DNA of 43,485 bases, taken from NCBI GenBank assembly GCA_013697915.1, contig JACCVY010000076.1, forward strand, positions 1 to 43,485. Direction: 5' to 3'. Of this stretch, positions 6,185 through 15,600 are shown piece after piece. The notes under the pieces were generated by a model that ran no database searches, had not been told where the DNA came from, and saw only the letters and a program-made list of their open reading frames with translations. The position numbers and the translations under genes are program-made. Numbering within the stretch: position 1 is the stretch's first letter; each line of letters begins with the position of its first letter. This DNA comes from Blastocatellia bacterium (GTDB lineage Bacteria > Acidobacteriota > Blastocatellia > Pyrinomonadales > Pyrinomonadaceae).

Positions 6185-8215
6185 TCAACCCTCGCTACCA
6201 TCTCTACACTCGAACGGCGCTTCAAACCACAATACTGCCAGCGGCGGCAACGTAAATACAACCGAGTATTCAAGACCATGATGCCGAATCGCTTCCGCCG
6301 CGATTCGCTTTGCAGGACCTTTCTGAGCGCCACCATAACTTTCGGCATCGGTGTTCAGTAATGGTTTGTACTTCCCTGCTCGCGGCAAGCCGAGCCGGTA
6401 ACCTTCAATCGTCACGGCCGAGAAATTATAAACGCAGATGATTTCCGCGCCTGTCGACGGTGAGAGACGCCGAAACGCGATCACGTTTTGCGAAGCGTTA
6501 GCAACATCGATCCAGGCGAAGCCGGTGGGTTCGCCGTCTGCTTCCCACAAACACTCTTGTTTGCGATAAATCCGGTTAAGGTCGCGAAGCAATTTTTGCA
6601 AACCGCCGTGCTGCGGCTCTTCAATCAGGTGCCAATCGAGACTTTCGGTTTCGGTCCATTCGCGCCATTGCCCAAACTCGCCGCCCATGAAAAGCAACTT
6701 CTTGCCCGGGTGCGCCCACATGTAGGCGTAAAGCGCGCGCAGGTTTGCAAACTTCTGCTCCGTATCGCCGGGCATTTTGTTTAGCAGTGAGCCCTTCATG
6801 TGGACCACTTCATCATGCGAAAGCGGCAGGATAAAGTTTTCGCTCCACGCGTAGATCAGGCCAAACGTCAACGCGTTGTGATTGCCGGCGCGAAAGAGTG
6901 GATCGGTCTGAAAGTACTTCAGCGTGTCGTGCATCCAACCCATGTTCCACTTAAAGTCGAACCCCAACCCACCCGTGTAGGTTGGATGGCTGACCATGGG
7001 CCATGCAGTTGACTCTTCGGCGATCATGATCGTGCCGGGACATTCGCGATGTGTTACCTCATTCAACTCTTTCAGAAAAGCAAGCGCCTCGAGATTTTCG
7101 CGCCCGCCAAACTGATTCGGAACCCACTCGCCTTCGTTGCGGCTGTAGTCGAGATAAAGCATCGAGGCGACGGCGTCGACGCGCAGCCCGTCAATATGAA
7201 ACTCGCGAAACCAATAAAGCGCGTTGGCGATCAGGAAGTTTTTTACTTCGCTTCGTCCATAATTGAAAATGTAAGTGCCCCAATCCGGATGCTCACCTTT
7301 GCGCGGATCGAGATGTTCGTACAAAGCGGTGCCATCAAAACGACCGAGAGCGAATGCGTCTTTGGGAAAATGCGCCGGCACCCAATCCATAATCACGCCA
7401 ATGCTTTTTCTATGTAGATAGTCGATCAAATAGCGCAGGTCGTCAGGCGTGCCATAGCGCGCTGAAGGCGCATAGTAGTTGCTGACCTGATAACCCCAGG
7501 ATGGGCCATAGGGAAATTCCTTGAGGGGCAAAAACTCCACGTGCGTAAAACCCACCTCGCGGACGTACTTCGCGAGGGGCTCAGCCATTTCTCGATAAGT
7601 CAGCGGTCGATAGTTTTCATCGGCAATGCGGCGCCACGATCCGAAATGAACTTCATAAATCGACATTGGCCGGCGAAAATGTTCTGCCGTCGCGCGTCTC
7701 CTCATCCAGGTCGCGTCACGGTATCGATAATTTGACTCGTACACGACGGACGAAGTGTTGGGCGGCTCTTCTGCGTATGACGCATAAGGATCGGCCTTCA
7801 GAGAGACCGGCAGCCCCGGTGATTGGATTTCATATTTATAAAGCTCCCCGGCCGTAAGTCCGGGGATGAAAACTTCCCAAACGCCGGATTCGCCCAGCCG
7901 GCGGAGCACATGACGCGATCCATCCCAGCCATTGAAATTCCCAACCACACTTACGCTTTCAGCACTTGGCGCCCACACGGCAAACGAAACTCCCTTGACG
8001 CCGTCATGAGTCGCCATATGCGCGCCAAGTTTCTCGTAGATGTGTTCGTGCTTCCCTTCCGCAAACAGATGGCGATCGAGTTCGCCAAATATTTGTGGCT
8101 CCGGCTCCTTATCGATAGCAGGCGATGGCATGGCCGCTCGCTTGCGCGGAACGCGGCGAGGTGATTCTGCGGCTTTCTTTGGACGCTTAGCTTTGCTCGA
8201 ATCTTTTTTGGTCAT
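6185..8215 (-). CDS. glgB: 1,4-alpha-glucan branching enzyme GlgB
   Basis: Transfers alpha-1,4-glucan segments to alpha-1,6 positions during glycogen synthesis. At 676 residues it matches GlgB that lacks the extra N1 domain. Order: a Lys/Arg-rich N-terminal tail (1-35, unusual), a CBM48-type module (about 65-165, with VGNFNGWD), and a GH13 barrel with MDWVPAHF (276-283), GLRVDAVASM (nucleophile Asp347) and IMIAEESTAW (acid/base Glu400). The 53-residue spacing between these equals that of E. coli Asp405/Glu458. LPLSHDEVVHMKGSL is also present, and a C-terminal beta domain ends the protein. Its start overlaps the stop of the GH57-type gene by 4 bases, so they are translationally coupled. Glycogen synthase GlgA lies far away at 39.7 kb. 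Confidence 0.97.
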   Translation of the reverse strand: MTKKDSSKAKRPKKAAESPRRVPRKRAAMPSPAIDKEPEPQIFGELDRHLFAEGKHEHIYEKLGAHMATHDGVKGVSFAVWAPSAESVSVVGNFNGWDGSRHVLRRLGESGVWEVFIPGLTAGELYKYEIQSPGLPVSLKADPYASYAEEPPNTSSVVYESNYRYRDATWMRRRATAEHFRRPMSIYEVHFGSWRRIADENYRPLTYREMAEPLAKYVREVGFTHVEFLPLKEFPYGPSWGYQVSNYYAPSARYGTPDDLRYLIDYLHRKSIGVIMDWVPAHFPKDAFALGRFDGTALYEHLDPRKGEHPDWGTYIFNYGRSEVKNFLIANALYWFREFHIDGLRVDAVASMLYLDYSRNEGEWVPNQFGGRENLEALAFLKELNEVTHRECPGTIMIAEESTAWPMVSHPTYTGGLGFDFKWNMGWMHDTLKYFQTDPLFRAGNHNALTFGLIYAWSENFILPLSHDEVVHMKGSLLNKMPGDTEQKFANLRALYAYMWAHPGKKLLFMGGEFGQWREWTETESLDWHLIEEPQHGGLQKLLRDLNRIYRKQECLWEADGEPTGFAWIDVANASQNVIAFRRLSPSTGAEIICVYNFSAVTIEGYRLGLPRAGKYKPLLNTDAESYGGAQKGPAKRIAAEAIRHHGLEYSVVFTLPPLAVLWFEAPFECRDGSEG

Positions 8216-9750
8216 GCCGTCACTGGTGCCAATGTCTCGCGAGTCCGATCAAATGAAGGATTGGTAGGTTCAACAAAACGTCGATAGATATCTGCGCCGT
8301 TTCCAAATTCAGGTTGGTTGCTTTTTGCTTTCGCCAGAATTTCCAGGAAGCGCTGCCGCGGCGACGGCAACTTAAGTTCGCGCATCAACTCGATGACGCG
8401 GCAGGCGTATTTCAGAATCTGAATTGGCTCAAGGCCGCCGATATCGTTGAAGAACCAGCCGCAGCTGGTAAACATCAACAACGCATTACGCTGCATTTCC
8501 AGAAATGCCAACGCGCTGAGTTCTTGTTCGCGATTTAACTGACGTGGTGCATGGCAGCTTAAGAACAGTTCGCGTGATTCGAATTGATCCAGAATTAGTT
8601 TTATCGACTCATCCCGGGCCGCCCAGGGATCGATAAACAATTCACCGCGCGTTGCTGCAAACGCGGCAGCCGCTTCGTCGCGCAAAAAGTCCAAAGCCTC
8701 ACGCAAAGGTTTTCGCCACGCCTGGTTCCAACCTGCGCCACCACCCGTGTGACAACCACAGTCGCTGGTCCAACGGCCCACGCCGTGAATACAACTCCAC
8801 GAACTGCCTTCGCCAGCCGGGCCGTTGACTATTTCCACCTCGACCGCCGCTGGATGCCGATCCAAATACTCGCCGTAGTTGCTCGCGCGAAATCCGCGCG
8901 CGGGCGCAGCCGTCTCCAACAGGTGCGCCAGGCCGAGATCGCCAAACTTATGATGATGCCCGTAGCTCTCGCCATCCGTCGCGACATTAACCATCTCACC
9001 TGATCCCATCCCCCCAGCCATACGTTCCGCCAGCAACTCAGTCGAGGAAAGTGCTTTAGCAAATGCGATTGCATGCGCAATATCGCGATCGTAAAAAAAG
9101 ATTGCGAGCGATTTTCTCGAACCGTCTCGATGATAGCGACGATACGGAATGCTGGTGTCGACTGTGCTTTCGGTAAGCTCTTGCCAACTGGCCTTATTGC
9201 TGTCACGAATACGCCGGGCTTGTTGCGGAGCGAGAATTACAAACCTCAGCCCGTGATCGATTAGCGAGTCCAGCACATCGTCGTTGCAAGCTGTCTCCGG
9301 CAGCCACATCGATTCTGGTTCACGTCGAAAGCGATAACGAAAGTCGGCCAGGCCCCAACGAATTTGGGTTACCCGATCGCGTTCATTACACAAGGGCAGG
9401 ATGGCATGATTGTACGCTTGCGCAATCGCGTTCCCGTGTCCATTGAAACGCGTACTACTTTCGGCATCCGCGGCAATAATGCTGGAATAGGTGGCCGGAT
9501 GCTGCCGCTCGAGCCATGAAAGCAACGTGGGGCCGAAATCAAAACTGATGTTCGCGTAGTTGTTGACTATCAGTTCGCTGCCGTTTGCCGCTTGTATCCG
9601 AACAGCAGTGTTTGGTGCGTAACACTCGTCGTGAATTCGTTCGTTCCAATCGTGAAAAGGGGCGGCATCTAGTTCCGGGTCGACGTTGCTGGTCCACGGA
9701 TTTTCGCGTAGCGGTTGATAAAAGTGTCCGTGGACAATCAAGTAGGGCAT
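8212..9750 (-). CDS. Glycoside hydrolase family 57-like / DUF3536 protein
   Basis: A 512-residue protein opening MPYLIVHGHFYQPLRENPW, the hallmark of GH57-type (beta/alpha)7-barrel enzymes related to alpha-amylases and glucan branching enzymes. ESMWLPETACNDDVLDSL (about 147-164) is the WLPE-type catalytic region, and WSCIHGVGRW with SDCGCHTGG marks the DUF3536 C-terminal part. No signal peptide, so cytoplasmic. It is the first gene of a pair whose stop overlaps the GlgB start by 4 bases (ATGA), which points to glycogen or maltodextrin metabolism, either debranching or amylase-like trimming. The exact activity cannot be read from the sequence; members of this subgroup are mostly uncharacterised. 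Confidence 0.88.
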   Translation of the reverse strand: MPYLIVHGHFYQPLRENPWTSNVDPELDAAPFHDWNERIHDECYAPNTAVRIQAANGSELIVNNYANISFDFGPTLLSWLERQHPATYSSIIAADAESSTRFNGHGNAIAQAYNHAILPLCNERDRVTQIRWGLADFRYRFRREPESMWLPETACNDDVLDSLIDHGLRFVILAPQQARRIRDSNKASWQELTESTVDTSIPYRRYHRDGSRKSLAIFFYDRDIAHAIAFAKALSSTELLAERMAGGMGSGEMVNVATDGESYGHHHKFGDLGLAHLLETAAPARGFRASNYGEYLDRHPAAVEVEIVNGPAGEGSSWSCIHGVGRWTSDCGCHTGGGAGWNQAWRKPLREALDFLRDEAAAAFAATRGELFIDPWAARDESIKLILDQFESRELFLSCHAPRQLNREQELSALAFLEMQRNALLMFTSCGWFFNDIGGLEPIQILKYACRVIELMRELKLPSPRQRFLEILAKAKSNQPEFGNGADIYRRFVEPTNPSFDRTRETLAPVTA

Positions 9751-9903
9751 ATGAATTTAGACTGGTTACGACTAGAGTAGCGCAGCCGTTAGTGCCGGCA
9801 AAATGCGGTGGACGCTGAAACCTTTTGCTAAAGATCAATTCAACGATAACATCTGGTCGTCAACTATTCGTCATTGCCGGTGATTAAACGGGGCGAAGTT
9901 ACT

Positions 9904-11001
9904 ATGAGACTCCTGGCCATCATTCCCGGTCTCGCACTAATCGTCGTAATTCTGTGGGACGCGTTCGAAACGATCATTTTGCCGCGGCGAGTCACGCGCC
10001 GCTTTCGTTTGACCAGCGTGTTTTACCAAACGGCCTGGGCGCCATGGTCCGCGTTGGCGCGTTCACTCCACGACCGCAAGAGGCGCGAAAAAATTCTCGG
10101 CTTGTTTGGGCCCTTATCATTGCTGATGCTGCTAGCACTCTGGGCGCTTGGTCTCATTTTGGGATACGCCATTCTGCATTGGAGCCTCGGCGCGCAGTTG
10201 AACGTCAGCGCCCAACCAACATTTGCTGAGTATCTTTATCTTAGCGGGGTCACATTTTTTACGCTTGGCTACGGCGATATGGTTCCAATGCTGGCTATTG
10301 GCCGCACACTCGCCGTCATCGAAGCCGCAACAGGTTTTGGTTTACTCGCAATTGTCATCGGCTATCTGCCTGTCCTCTATCAAGCGTTCTCCCGGCGCGA
10401 GGTAAACATTTCCCTGCTCGACGCGCGCGCCGGCTCGCCTTCGAGCGCTACTGAAATGTTGCGCCGTCATGCGGAAAGCGGAAACCTGGATGAGCTTGGT
10501 TCTGTTCTGCGAGAATGGGAACGTTGGGCGGCCGAGCTGCTTGAAAGTCACTTGTCCTATCCAGTGCTCTGCTATTTCCGATCACAACATGACAATCAAT
10601 CGTGGCTGGCTGCGTTGACGACCGTGCTCGATACTTGTTCGCTGGTTATGGTTGGCGTAGAGGGCCTGCCGGCCTGGCAAGCGAAGCTCACTTTTGCAAT
10701 GGCGCGGCACGCCGTAGTGGACCTCGCGCAAATCTTTAGCACCGCGCCCGCCTCGCCCCAAGCATGCGCCACGCGTTTGTTTCCCGGCGACCTTGAAAGG
10801 CTTCGCGAAATACTCGAGCACAATGGCGCGTCACTCAAGGATGGCGAGGAAGCTGAGCTGAGACTGGAAGAGCTCCGTGGTATGTATGAGCCCTATGTTA
10901 GTGCGCTTTCAGACATGCTGATGATGCCGTTGCCGCCATGGATTTTGGGAAGCGGGGCGATCGACAATTGGAAGACGAGCGCCTGGGGCCGCATACAATG
11001 A
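9904..11001 (+). CDS. Two-TM potassium channel-like ion channel protein
   Basis: A 365-residue membrane protein. Segments: an N-terminal TM helix (MRLLAIIPGLALIVVILWDA), a second strongly hydrophobic stretch (LSLLMLLALWALGLILGYAI), a pore helix and selectivity filter in FFTLGYGDMVPM (TLGYGD, the K+ channel signature), then a last TM helix (AATGFGLLAIVIGYLPVLYQ). The C-terminal 200 residues are cytoplasmic, mostly helical, and resemble no RCK/TrkA_N nucleotide-binding domain. An in-frame TTG at 9874 would add 10 residues; I prefer the ATG at 9904, where the first hydrophobic segment starts. The gene stands alone; it is followed by a terminator-like hairpin about 100 bases downstream. Confidence 0.88.
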   Translation: MRLLAIIPGLALIVVILWDAFETIILPRRVTRRFRLTSVFYQTAWAPWSALARSLHDRKRREKILGLFGPLSLLMLLALWALGLILGYAILHWSLGAQLNVSAQPTFAEYLYLSGVTFFTLGYGDMVPMLAIGRTLAVIEAATGFGLLAIVIGYLPVLYQAFSRREVNISLLDARAGSPSSATEMLRRHAESGNLDELGSVLREWERWAAELLESHLSYPVLCYFRSQHDNQSWLAALTTVLDTCSLVMVGVEGLPAWQAKLTFAMARHAVVDLAQIFSTAPASPQACATRLFPGDLERLREILEHNGASLKDGEEAELRLEELRGMYEPYVSALSDMLMMPLPPWILGSGAIDNWKTSAWGRIQ

Positions 11002-11104
11002 AAGGCGGAAGAATGAAGGATGAAGGTCGAAAGCACACTAAGAGACTCTGAACAGTTGGTGAACTGCACTGAGCCCGCGAAGCGCGGCGATAGCATAAAG
11101 CCTT

Positions 11105-11141
11105 CTATGAAGCCGGGTCGTGTCAAGACCCGGCTTCATAG
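11105..11141. terminator. Strong hairpin downstream of the ion channel gene
   Basis: CTATGAAGCCGGGT (11105-11118) pairs perfectly with 11128-11141 around a 9-base loop, followed by TTTCT. It is a plausible but T-poor terminator. The paired arms belong to a repeat-rich block, so it could equally be part of a dispersed repeat. Confidence 0.45.
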
Positions 11142-11145
11142 TTTC

Positions 11146-11320
11146 TGGGGTGTAGCCGAGCGGAACCCCAGGTTCGTTGAAGTAATAAGCGAAAAGCCCA
11201 CGAAGTGGGCGACAGCTTTGGACGACAGCTAAATCGCAGCGTTTGCGCTATCGCACGCTTCGCGCGCTCCCGTTTTTTTGACTATCGTCGTCCTGGGGTT
11301 CCGCTCCGCTCCACCCCAGG
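11146..11320. repeat. Palindromic element with CTGGGGT...ACCCCAG arms
   Basis: The left arm at about 11146-11173, starting CTGGGGTGTAGCCGAGCGGA, and the right arm at about 11292-11319, CCTGGGGTTCCGCTCC..., are reverse complements at about 26 of 28 bases. The interior has smaller hairpins such as GCCCACGAAGTGGGC. A further short palindrome, CCCAGCCGAGCAGCTCGGCTGGG, split as CCCAGCCGAGC/GCTCGGCTGGG, lies just after it (about 11331-11353). Confidence 0.8.
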
Positions 11321-11673
11321 GGCGGGGTCCCCAGCCGAGCAGCTCGGCTGGGGTGCGAGACTTTATGCTTCCACCCGCTGCGCGGGTTTGGGAAACGCCA
11401 GTCCGCATTACTTGTTCGGACCTTCCTGAAGTTTTTGACGTTCACAAAAACACAGGCTGACGTAGCACAGACTTTAAGGCTAGTTTGGCCCGTTTCATCA
11501 TTCAGCCTTTGATCCCTCATCCCTCATCTTTTGTCTTTCATCCTTCGTCCCTCGATATTCGTCATGAATAAGTTGGGGAAACGTTACGGAAATGTTACCG
11601 AGTTGGTGGTCCAACGGGCTGCAGTTCCGCGCCAACCCGGCTGCGTGGTTGCCGAAATACTAAAATTCGCATG

Positions 11674-11702
11674 TTGACACTTCACCCTACGCTGCATAGA
11701 AT
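11674..11702 (+). promoter_or_regulatory. Near-consensus sigma-70 promoter for the GntR-type gene
   Basis: TTGACA (11674-11679) is separated by exactly 17 bases from TAGAAT (11697-11702), one mismatch from the full sigma-70 consensus. It lies 44 bases before the GTG start of the next gene. This is the best promoter in the window and suggests strong constitutive or autoregulated expression. Confidence 0.8.
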
Positions 11703-11746
11703 TCGCCTACCCCTAAAACAATCGATCGAGTGGAGGAGGAGTCAGA

Positions 11747-12058
11747 GTGAAAACAACTATTCGTGTCAACCGTAAACGTCCTGAGTCCATGACCAAGCAG
11801 ATCACGGACCAACTCACAACCCTTATCGAGTCAGGGGCGATGACTGTCGGCAGTTATCTTCCGAGTGAACGTGAGATGGCAAACTCGCTTAAGGTAGCGC
11901 GCAACGTGGTGCGTGGAAGCTACGAAAACTTGATGAAGGCAGGTCAAATCCAGAGCGAAGGTCGCAAGGGCCGTTCGGTCAGAGCAGCGGGCGGCAAACG
12001 TCGCGCGGCGGCTACGAGCAAGCAAAGCTCAACCGGGGCCAAAGCGCGCAAGAAATAA
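11747..12058 (+). CDS. Minimal GntR-family DNA-binding protein, no effector domain
   Basis: A 103-residue protein starting at GTG, with GGAGGAGGAG 5 bases upstream. Residues about 14-80 form a GntR-type winged helix: ITDQLTTLIESGAMTVGSYLPSEREMANSLKVARNVVRGSYENLMKAGQIQSEG, where LPSEREMA and the NVVR recognition region are the family signature. The effector domain that normally follows (FadR, HutC or YtrA type) is missing; instead there is a basic, low-complexity tail rich in Ala, Lys, Arg and Ser (80-103) that probably adds non-specific DNA affinity. Its targets are unknown. It has a strong promoter of its own and stands alone. A second protein of similar design is encoded at 29583-29849. Confidence 0.85.
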   Translation: MKTTIRVNRKRPESMTKQITDQLTTLIESGAMTVGSYLPSEREMANSLKVARNVVRGSYENLMKAGQIQSEGRKGRSVRAAGGKRRAAATSKQSSTGAKARKK

Positions 12059-12113
12059 ATAGCAATTACAACATTCCCCCTTTCCCCTCGTATCATTTCA
12101 ATAACTCGATTAT

Positions 12114-13457
12114 TTACTGGCTTGCGATTGCGCTTTCCTCACCCAAAGCCATAATTTCGCGATGGATTGCCTTGCGCTCGGCAAGTAAACGGACGAAAAA
12201 TCTTCGCCGCATCAAAAAGAACGCAAGGGCTCGCAACCCTCCTATAGATTTGTCGAACTCCTCGAAGAACCGCACCGCGAGATAACCCAATAGCGGAATT
12301 ACAAGAAACGCCACCAGCGCCAGTTCCCAATTCAGCCATTTGTAAATTAGCGCGGCCAACAGCAACCAGGTCAACGGCAAGAACAACATTCCCGAAATAA
12401 TTTTTACGGTTGAAATGACGTCTTCCTCGTCTCGGGAAAACCTTGTCGCCAGATACCGGCCCAGTCGGTAGGCCGGATAGTGGACCACCACTCCCAACGT
12501 CGCCGGCACTATCAAGACTACAAATACACCAATGCGAATCAATATGTGCATTAACACTATGAGTGGCGCCGGCGGCGGAGAAAAATCATCGGGGTCGACG
12601 CCGGCCTGTATTAGTTCCTGTTCAAAACGACCGAGGCGCAATTCAAGCCGGCGCAAACGCTCGGGCGCTCGCTCGCGTAAAACGGTGTAGGCTTTTATGA
12701 ACCGCTGCTGCAGTTGCAGCTCCTGGGCCAGACTCTCTCGCGACTCATCGTCCGCTTCCGCGGAAAAGATTTTCTCGGCGCGGCCGATCGTTTGCAGCGC
12801 TTCTTCCTGCTCGGCATTGAGAATCACTTCGCGCAAAGCGCATTCGATTCTGTCGGACAGCTCGCGCACCGCAGCGCGCGGAAGATTACCCGTTTCATCG
12901 AGCGCAACTGGTGGCACGTCAATTGGATTTCCGAAATAAAGCAAAACACTGCTGCGAAACTGCGTCTTTGATGTGTAATAAAGGCCGGCCGGAACAATCT
13001 TGAGATCCGTGACCTCGCCGGTGGAGATGGCTCCCAGTGCAATCCTTGCCGCGCCGGTCTTAATTGGCAGCAGCCGCTTCTCGCTGTGGGAAACGCCTTC
13101 CGGACAGATTCCAATTGTGCCGCCACCAGCCAACAGCTTTCGCGCCGCCACAAAAGTCTCTTCATTGCGCGAAACATCTTCGCCTTCGTCCTTGCGGCGA
13201 TAAACCGGCAGCGAATCGAGCGCGCGTATGAAATAGCCCAGCACCAGCATACGAAACAACGGCGCTTTGGCGAGAAACGAAACGCGGCGCGGCGCCAGGC
13301 AAAAAAGAAAAACCGGATCGACCAGGGCGTTGGGATGATTAAGAACGAAGATGACGGGCGACTTGCGCGGCACGTGTTCCAGGCCAATTATTTCGATGCG
13401 CCGGAAATATACGCGCAACGCGAACTTGAGAAGGCCTAGTATGATTCTACGAACCAT
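12114..13457 (-). CDS. PlsC-type glycerol-phosphate acyltransferase with C-terminal membrane helices
   Basis: A 447-residue membrane-associated acyltransferase. The catalytic LNHPNALVDP motif (residues 39-48, His41/Asp47) has five residues between His and Asp, one more than the common HX4D form. ICPEGVSHSEKRLLPIKTGAARIALGA (from about 117) is the phosphate-binding block with the PEG core. The middle part (about 195-300) is helical, and the C-terminus has two hydrophobic pairs (LIVLMHILIRIGVFVVLIVP and the LLFLPLTWLLLAALIYKW / LALVAFLVIPLLGYLAV region), so the protein is anchored in the membrane. It is larger than bacterial PlsC (about 245 residues) and belongs to the longer PlsC-like group. 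It probably acylates a (lyso)phospholipid precursor; whether the substrate is G3P or lyso-PA is undecided. It is divergent from the S9 peptidase gene. Confidence 0.87.
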   Translation of the reverse strand: MVRRIILGLLKFALRVYFRRIEIIGLEHVPRKSPVIFVLNHPNALVDPVFLFCLAPRRVSFLAKAPLFRMLVLGYFIRALDSLPVYRRKDEGEDVSRNEETFVAARKLLAGGGTIGICPEGVSHSEKRLLPIKTGAARIALGAISTGEVTDLKIVPAGLYYTSKTQFRSSVLLYFGNPIDVPPVALDETGNLPRAAVRELSDRIECALREVILNAEQEEALQTIGRAEKIFSAEADDESRESLAQELQLQQRFIKAYTVLRERAPERLRRLELRLGRFEQELIQAGVDPDDFSPPPAPLIVLMHILIRIGVFVVLIVPATLGVVVHYPAYRLGRYLATRFSRDEEDVISTVKIISGMLFLPLTWLLLAALIYKWLNWELALVAFLVIPLLGYLAVRFFEEFDKSIGGLRALAFFLMRRRFFVRLLAERKAIHREIMALGEESAIASQ

Positions 13458-13575
13458 TAATTAATTTGAACGCTCAGCCTGGATGAAGCGCCGTGAAGCG
13501 TGCACCGCCCCACCGACTAGTGCCATAATATTCCCGCTAGCCAAAAATCAGCGAAAAACTTTGAAGAGGGTAACT

Positions 13576-15600
13576 ATGAAACGCTTCCTCGTTGCAATCG
13601 GACTGTCCGTCATCGTATTCGCATCGTTCGCCAACGCTCAACAAAGCGGTCATTACGCAGTTGAAGACTTGTTGAAGATTCGCCGTGTTAGCGACCCGCA
13701 AGCTTCGCCGGATGGCAAGCGCGTGGCCTTTACCATCGGCGACGTTAACTTTGATGCAAACCGCACAGTCACGCAGATCTATATCATGTCGAGCGCCGGC
13801 GGCGATATGAAGCAGCTCACCAGCGGCGCTGGTTCTTCCAGTTCTCCACGCTGGTCGCCTGATGGCAGGAAGATCGCCTACGTCACAGGCGATCAGGTTT
13901 GGGTAATGGAACCAGACGGCAGCAACAAAGAGCAGGTCACGAAAATCTCCACGGGCGCGGGTGGCCCGGTATGGTCGCCGGATGGCAACTGGATCGCTTT
14001 CGTGTCTGACGTTTACCCGGACTGCACCAATGACGAATGCAATCGGGCGAGAGATGAAGTCGCGGAAAAAAGCAAAGTCAAAGCGCACGTGACTGATCGT
14101 TTGCTGTTTCGTCACTGGGTTGAGTGGCGCGACCGGAAACGGACCCACGTTTTGATAGTTGCGAGCAAAGGTGGCGTCGCGCGCGATCTGACTGCCGGCG
14201 ATTTCGATTCGCCTCCTTACGCGGTAGCAGGCGAGGTTGATTACTCTTTCTCCCCCGATTCGAAAGAACTCGCGTACCTGCGCAATCCCGACAAGATCGA
14301 GGCCATCTCTACCAATAGTGACATCTATGTCGTTCCGACCGCCGGCGGCCCAGCGCGCGATATCACCGCTAAGAATAAAGGTTATGAAGATACGCCGGTC
14401 TACACGCCCGACGGCAAATACATCATTTACAGATCACAGGCGACGGCGGGTTTTGAAGCAGATCGCTGGCGGCTGATGGCTTACAACCGCGCCGCCGGAA
14501 CAAGCGTCGAGTTGTTGCGCGGCTTTGATCTAGGCGTCGATGAAATTGCGTTATCGCCTGATGGCAACACGATTTATTTCACGGCCGGCGAGCGCGGTCA
14601 CCAAAATGTCTACAAAGTTCCTGTCAGCGGCGGACAGCAACAAAAAGTCGCCGGCAATGTTTTTGCGAGCAACCTGCAAGTCGCTGCCGACAATACATTC
14701 GTGTTTGTAAGCAGCACATTGTCGGGCCCCGCTGAAATCTTCCGGGGAAATGCGGGAAGTGTTATCGCCTTAACGCACGTTAACAAGGACCTGATGGCCC
14801 AGGCCAACCTCAGGCCCGCGGAAGAAGTGGAATGGACTGGCGCGCTCGGCAAGGAGATTCAGGGCTTCATGATCAAGCCGGTTGATTTCGATCCTAACAA
14901 GAAGTATCCGCTGATTGTCATCATTCACGGCGGCCCGCAAAGCGCCTTCAACAACAACTGGGGCTATCGTTGGAACCCGCAAATTTTTGCTAACGCCGGT
15001 TACGTCGTGTTTCAACCGAACCCCCGCGGCTCAACCGGCTATGGCCAGCAATTCACAAATGAGATCAGCGGTGATTGGGGCGGCAAGCCCTACGTCGACA
15101 TCATGAACGGCGTTACCGACGTGCTGCGTCGCAATTCATTTATCGATCGCACACGCATCGGAGCGGCCGGCGCGAGCTATGGCGGCTACATGATCGATTG
15201 GATTCTCGGCCACAACAACGATCCGCGTTTTCGTTTCAAGACTTTGGTTTCGCACGCCGGTGTTTACAACCTAACCAGCATGTACGGCGCCACCGAAGAG
15301 CTGTGGTTTCCGGAATGGGAATTCAAAGGAACGCCCTGGTCCAATCCGGCGATGTATGAGCGCTGGTCTCCGAACATGTTCGTGCGCAACTTCAAAACGC
15401 CGACGCTGGTCACCGCCGGCGAACTCGATTTCCGCGTTCCCTACACGCAGAGTTTGGAACTCTTCACTGCCTTACAGCGCAACGGCGTTGAATCGAAATT
15501 GATCTTGTTTCCCGACGAAGGTCACTGGATTCTGAAACCACAGAACTCGGCGTTCTGGTATCACAATGTGCTCGACTGGTTTGATAAGCATTTGAAGTGA
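13576..15600 (+). CDS. Secreted S9 family serine peptidase (prolyl oligopeptidase / DPP type)
   Basis: A 674-residue exported peptidase. The N-terminus MKRFLVAIGLSVIVFASFANAQ is a signal peptide with a likely cut after ANA. A WD40/TolB-like beta-propeller (about 30-420) shows repeated blades of the type SPRWSPDGRKIAYV, PVWSPDGNWIAFVS and ALSPDGNTIYFT. The alpha/beta-hydrolase domain has HGGPQSAF, then GASYGGYM (Ser534), AGELDFRVP (Asp618) and DEGHW (His650), the Ser-Asp-His order of clan SC. Substrates are probably short, perhaps proline-containing peptides in the periplasm or medium. An upstream in-frame start at 13483 exists, but the ATG at 13576 begins the signal peptide and has AGAGGG 6 bases before it. 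Amino acid scavenging would fit the APC permease further on. Confidence 0.94.
   Translation: MKRFLVAIGLSVIVFASFANAQQSGHYAVEDLLKIRRVSDPQASPDGKRVAFTIGDVNFDANRTVTQIYIMSSAGGDMKQLTSGAGSSSSPRWSPDGRKIAYVTGDQVWVMEPDGSNKEQVTKISTGAGGPVWSPDGNWIAFVSDVYPDCTNDECNRARDEVAEKSKVKAHVTDRLLFRHWVEWRDRKRTHVLIVASKGGVARDLTAGDFDSPPYAVAGEVDYSFSPDSKELAYLRNPDKIEAISTNSDIYVVPTAGGPARDITAKNKGYEDTPVYTPDGKYIIYRSQATAGFEADRWRLMAYNRAAGTSVELLRGFDLGVDEIALSPDGNTIYFTAGERGHQNVYKVPVSGGQQQKVAGNVFASNLQVAADNTFVFVSSTLSGPAEIFRGNAGSVIALTHVNKDLMAQANLRPAEEVEWTGALGKEIQGFMIKPVDFDPNKKYPLIVIIHGGPQSAFNNNWGYRWNPQIFANAGYVVFQPNPRGSTGYGQQFTNEISGDWGGKPYVDIMNGVTDVLRRNSFIDRTRIGAAGASYGGYMIDWILGHNNDPRFRFKTLVSHAGVYNLTSMYGATEELWFPEWEFKGTPWSNPAMYERWSPNMFVRNFKTPTLVTAGELDFRVPYTQSLELFTALQRNGVESKLILFPDEGHWILKPQNSAFWYHNVLDWFDKHLK

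Larger units (their letters stand above)
11002..11746. other. Long non-coding stretch filled with repeats
   Basis: This 745-base gap between the ion channel and the GntR-type gene has no convincing gene. It holds degenerate short tandem repeats (11004-11036 on one strand sense, 11510-11562 in the opposite sense), a perfect 14-bp hairpin at 11105-11141, a palindromic element at 11146-11320 and the promoter of the next gene at 11674-11702. Confidence 0.7.

Noticed and set aside
12824-13387. A 187-codon open frame on the minus strand inside the acyltransferase gene, in another frame
   Set aside because: Same strand but wrong frame of a clear PlsC-like gene; Arg/Ser/Cys-rich translation typical of shadow frames.
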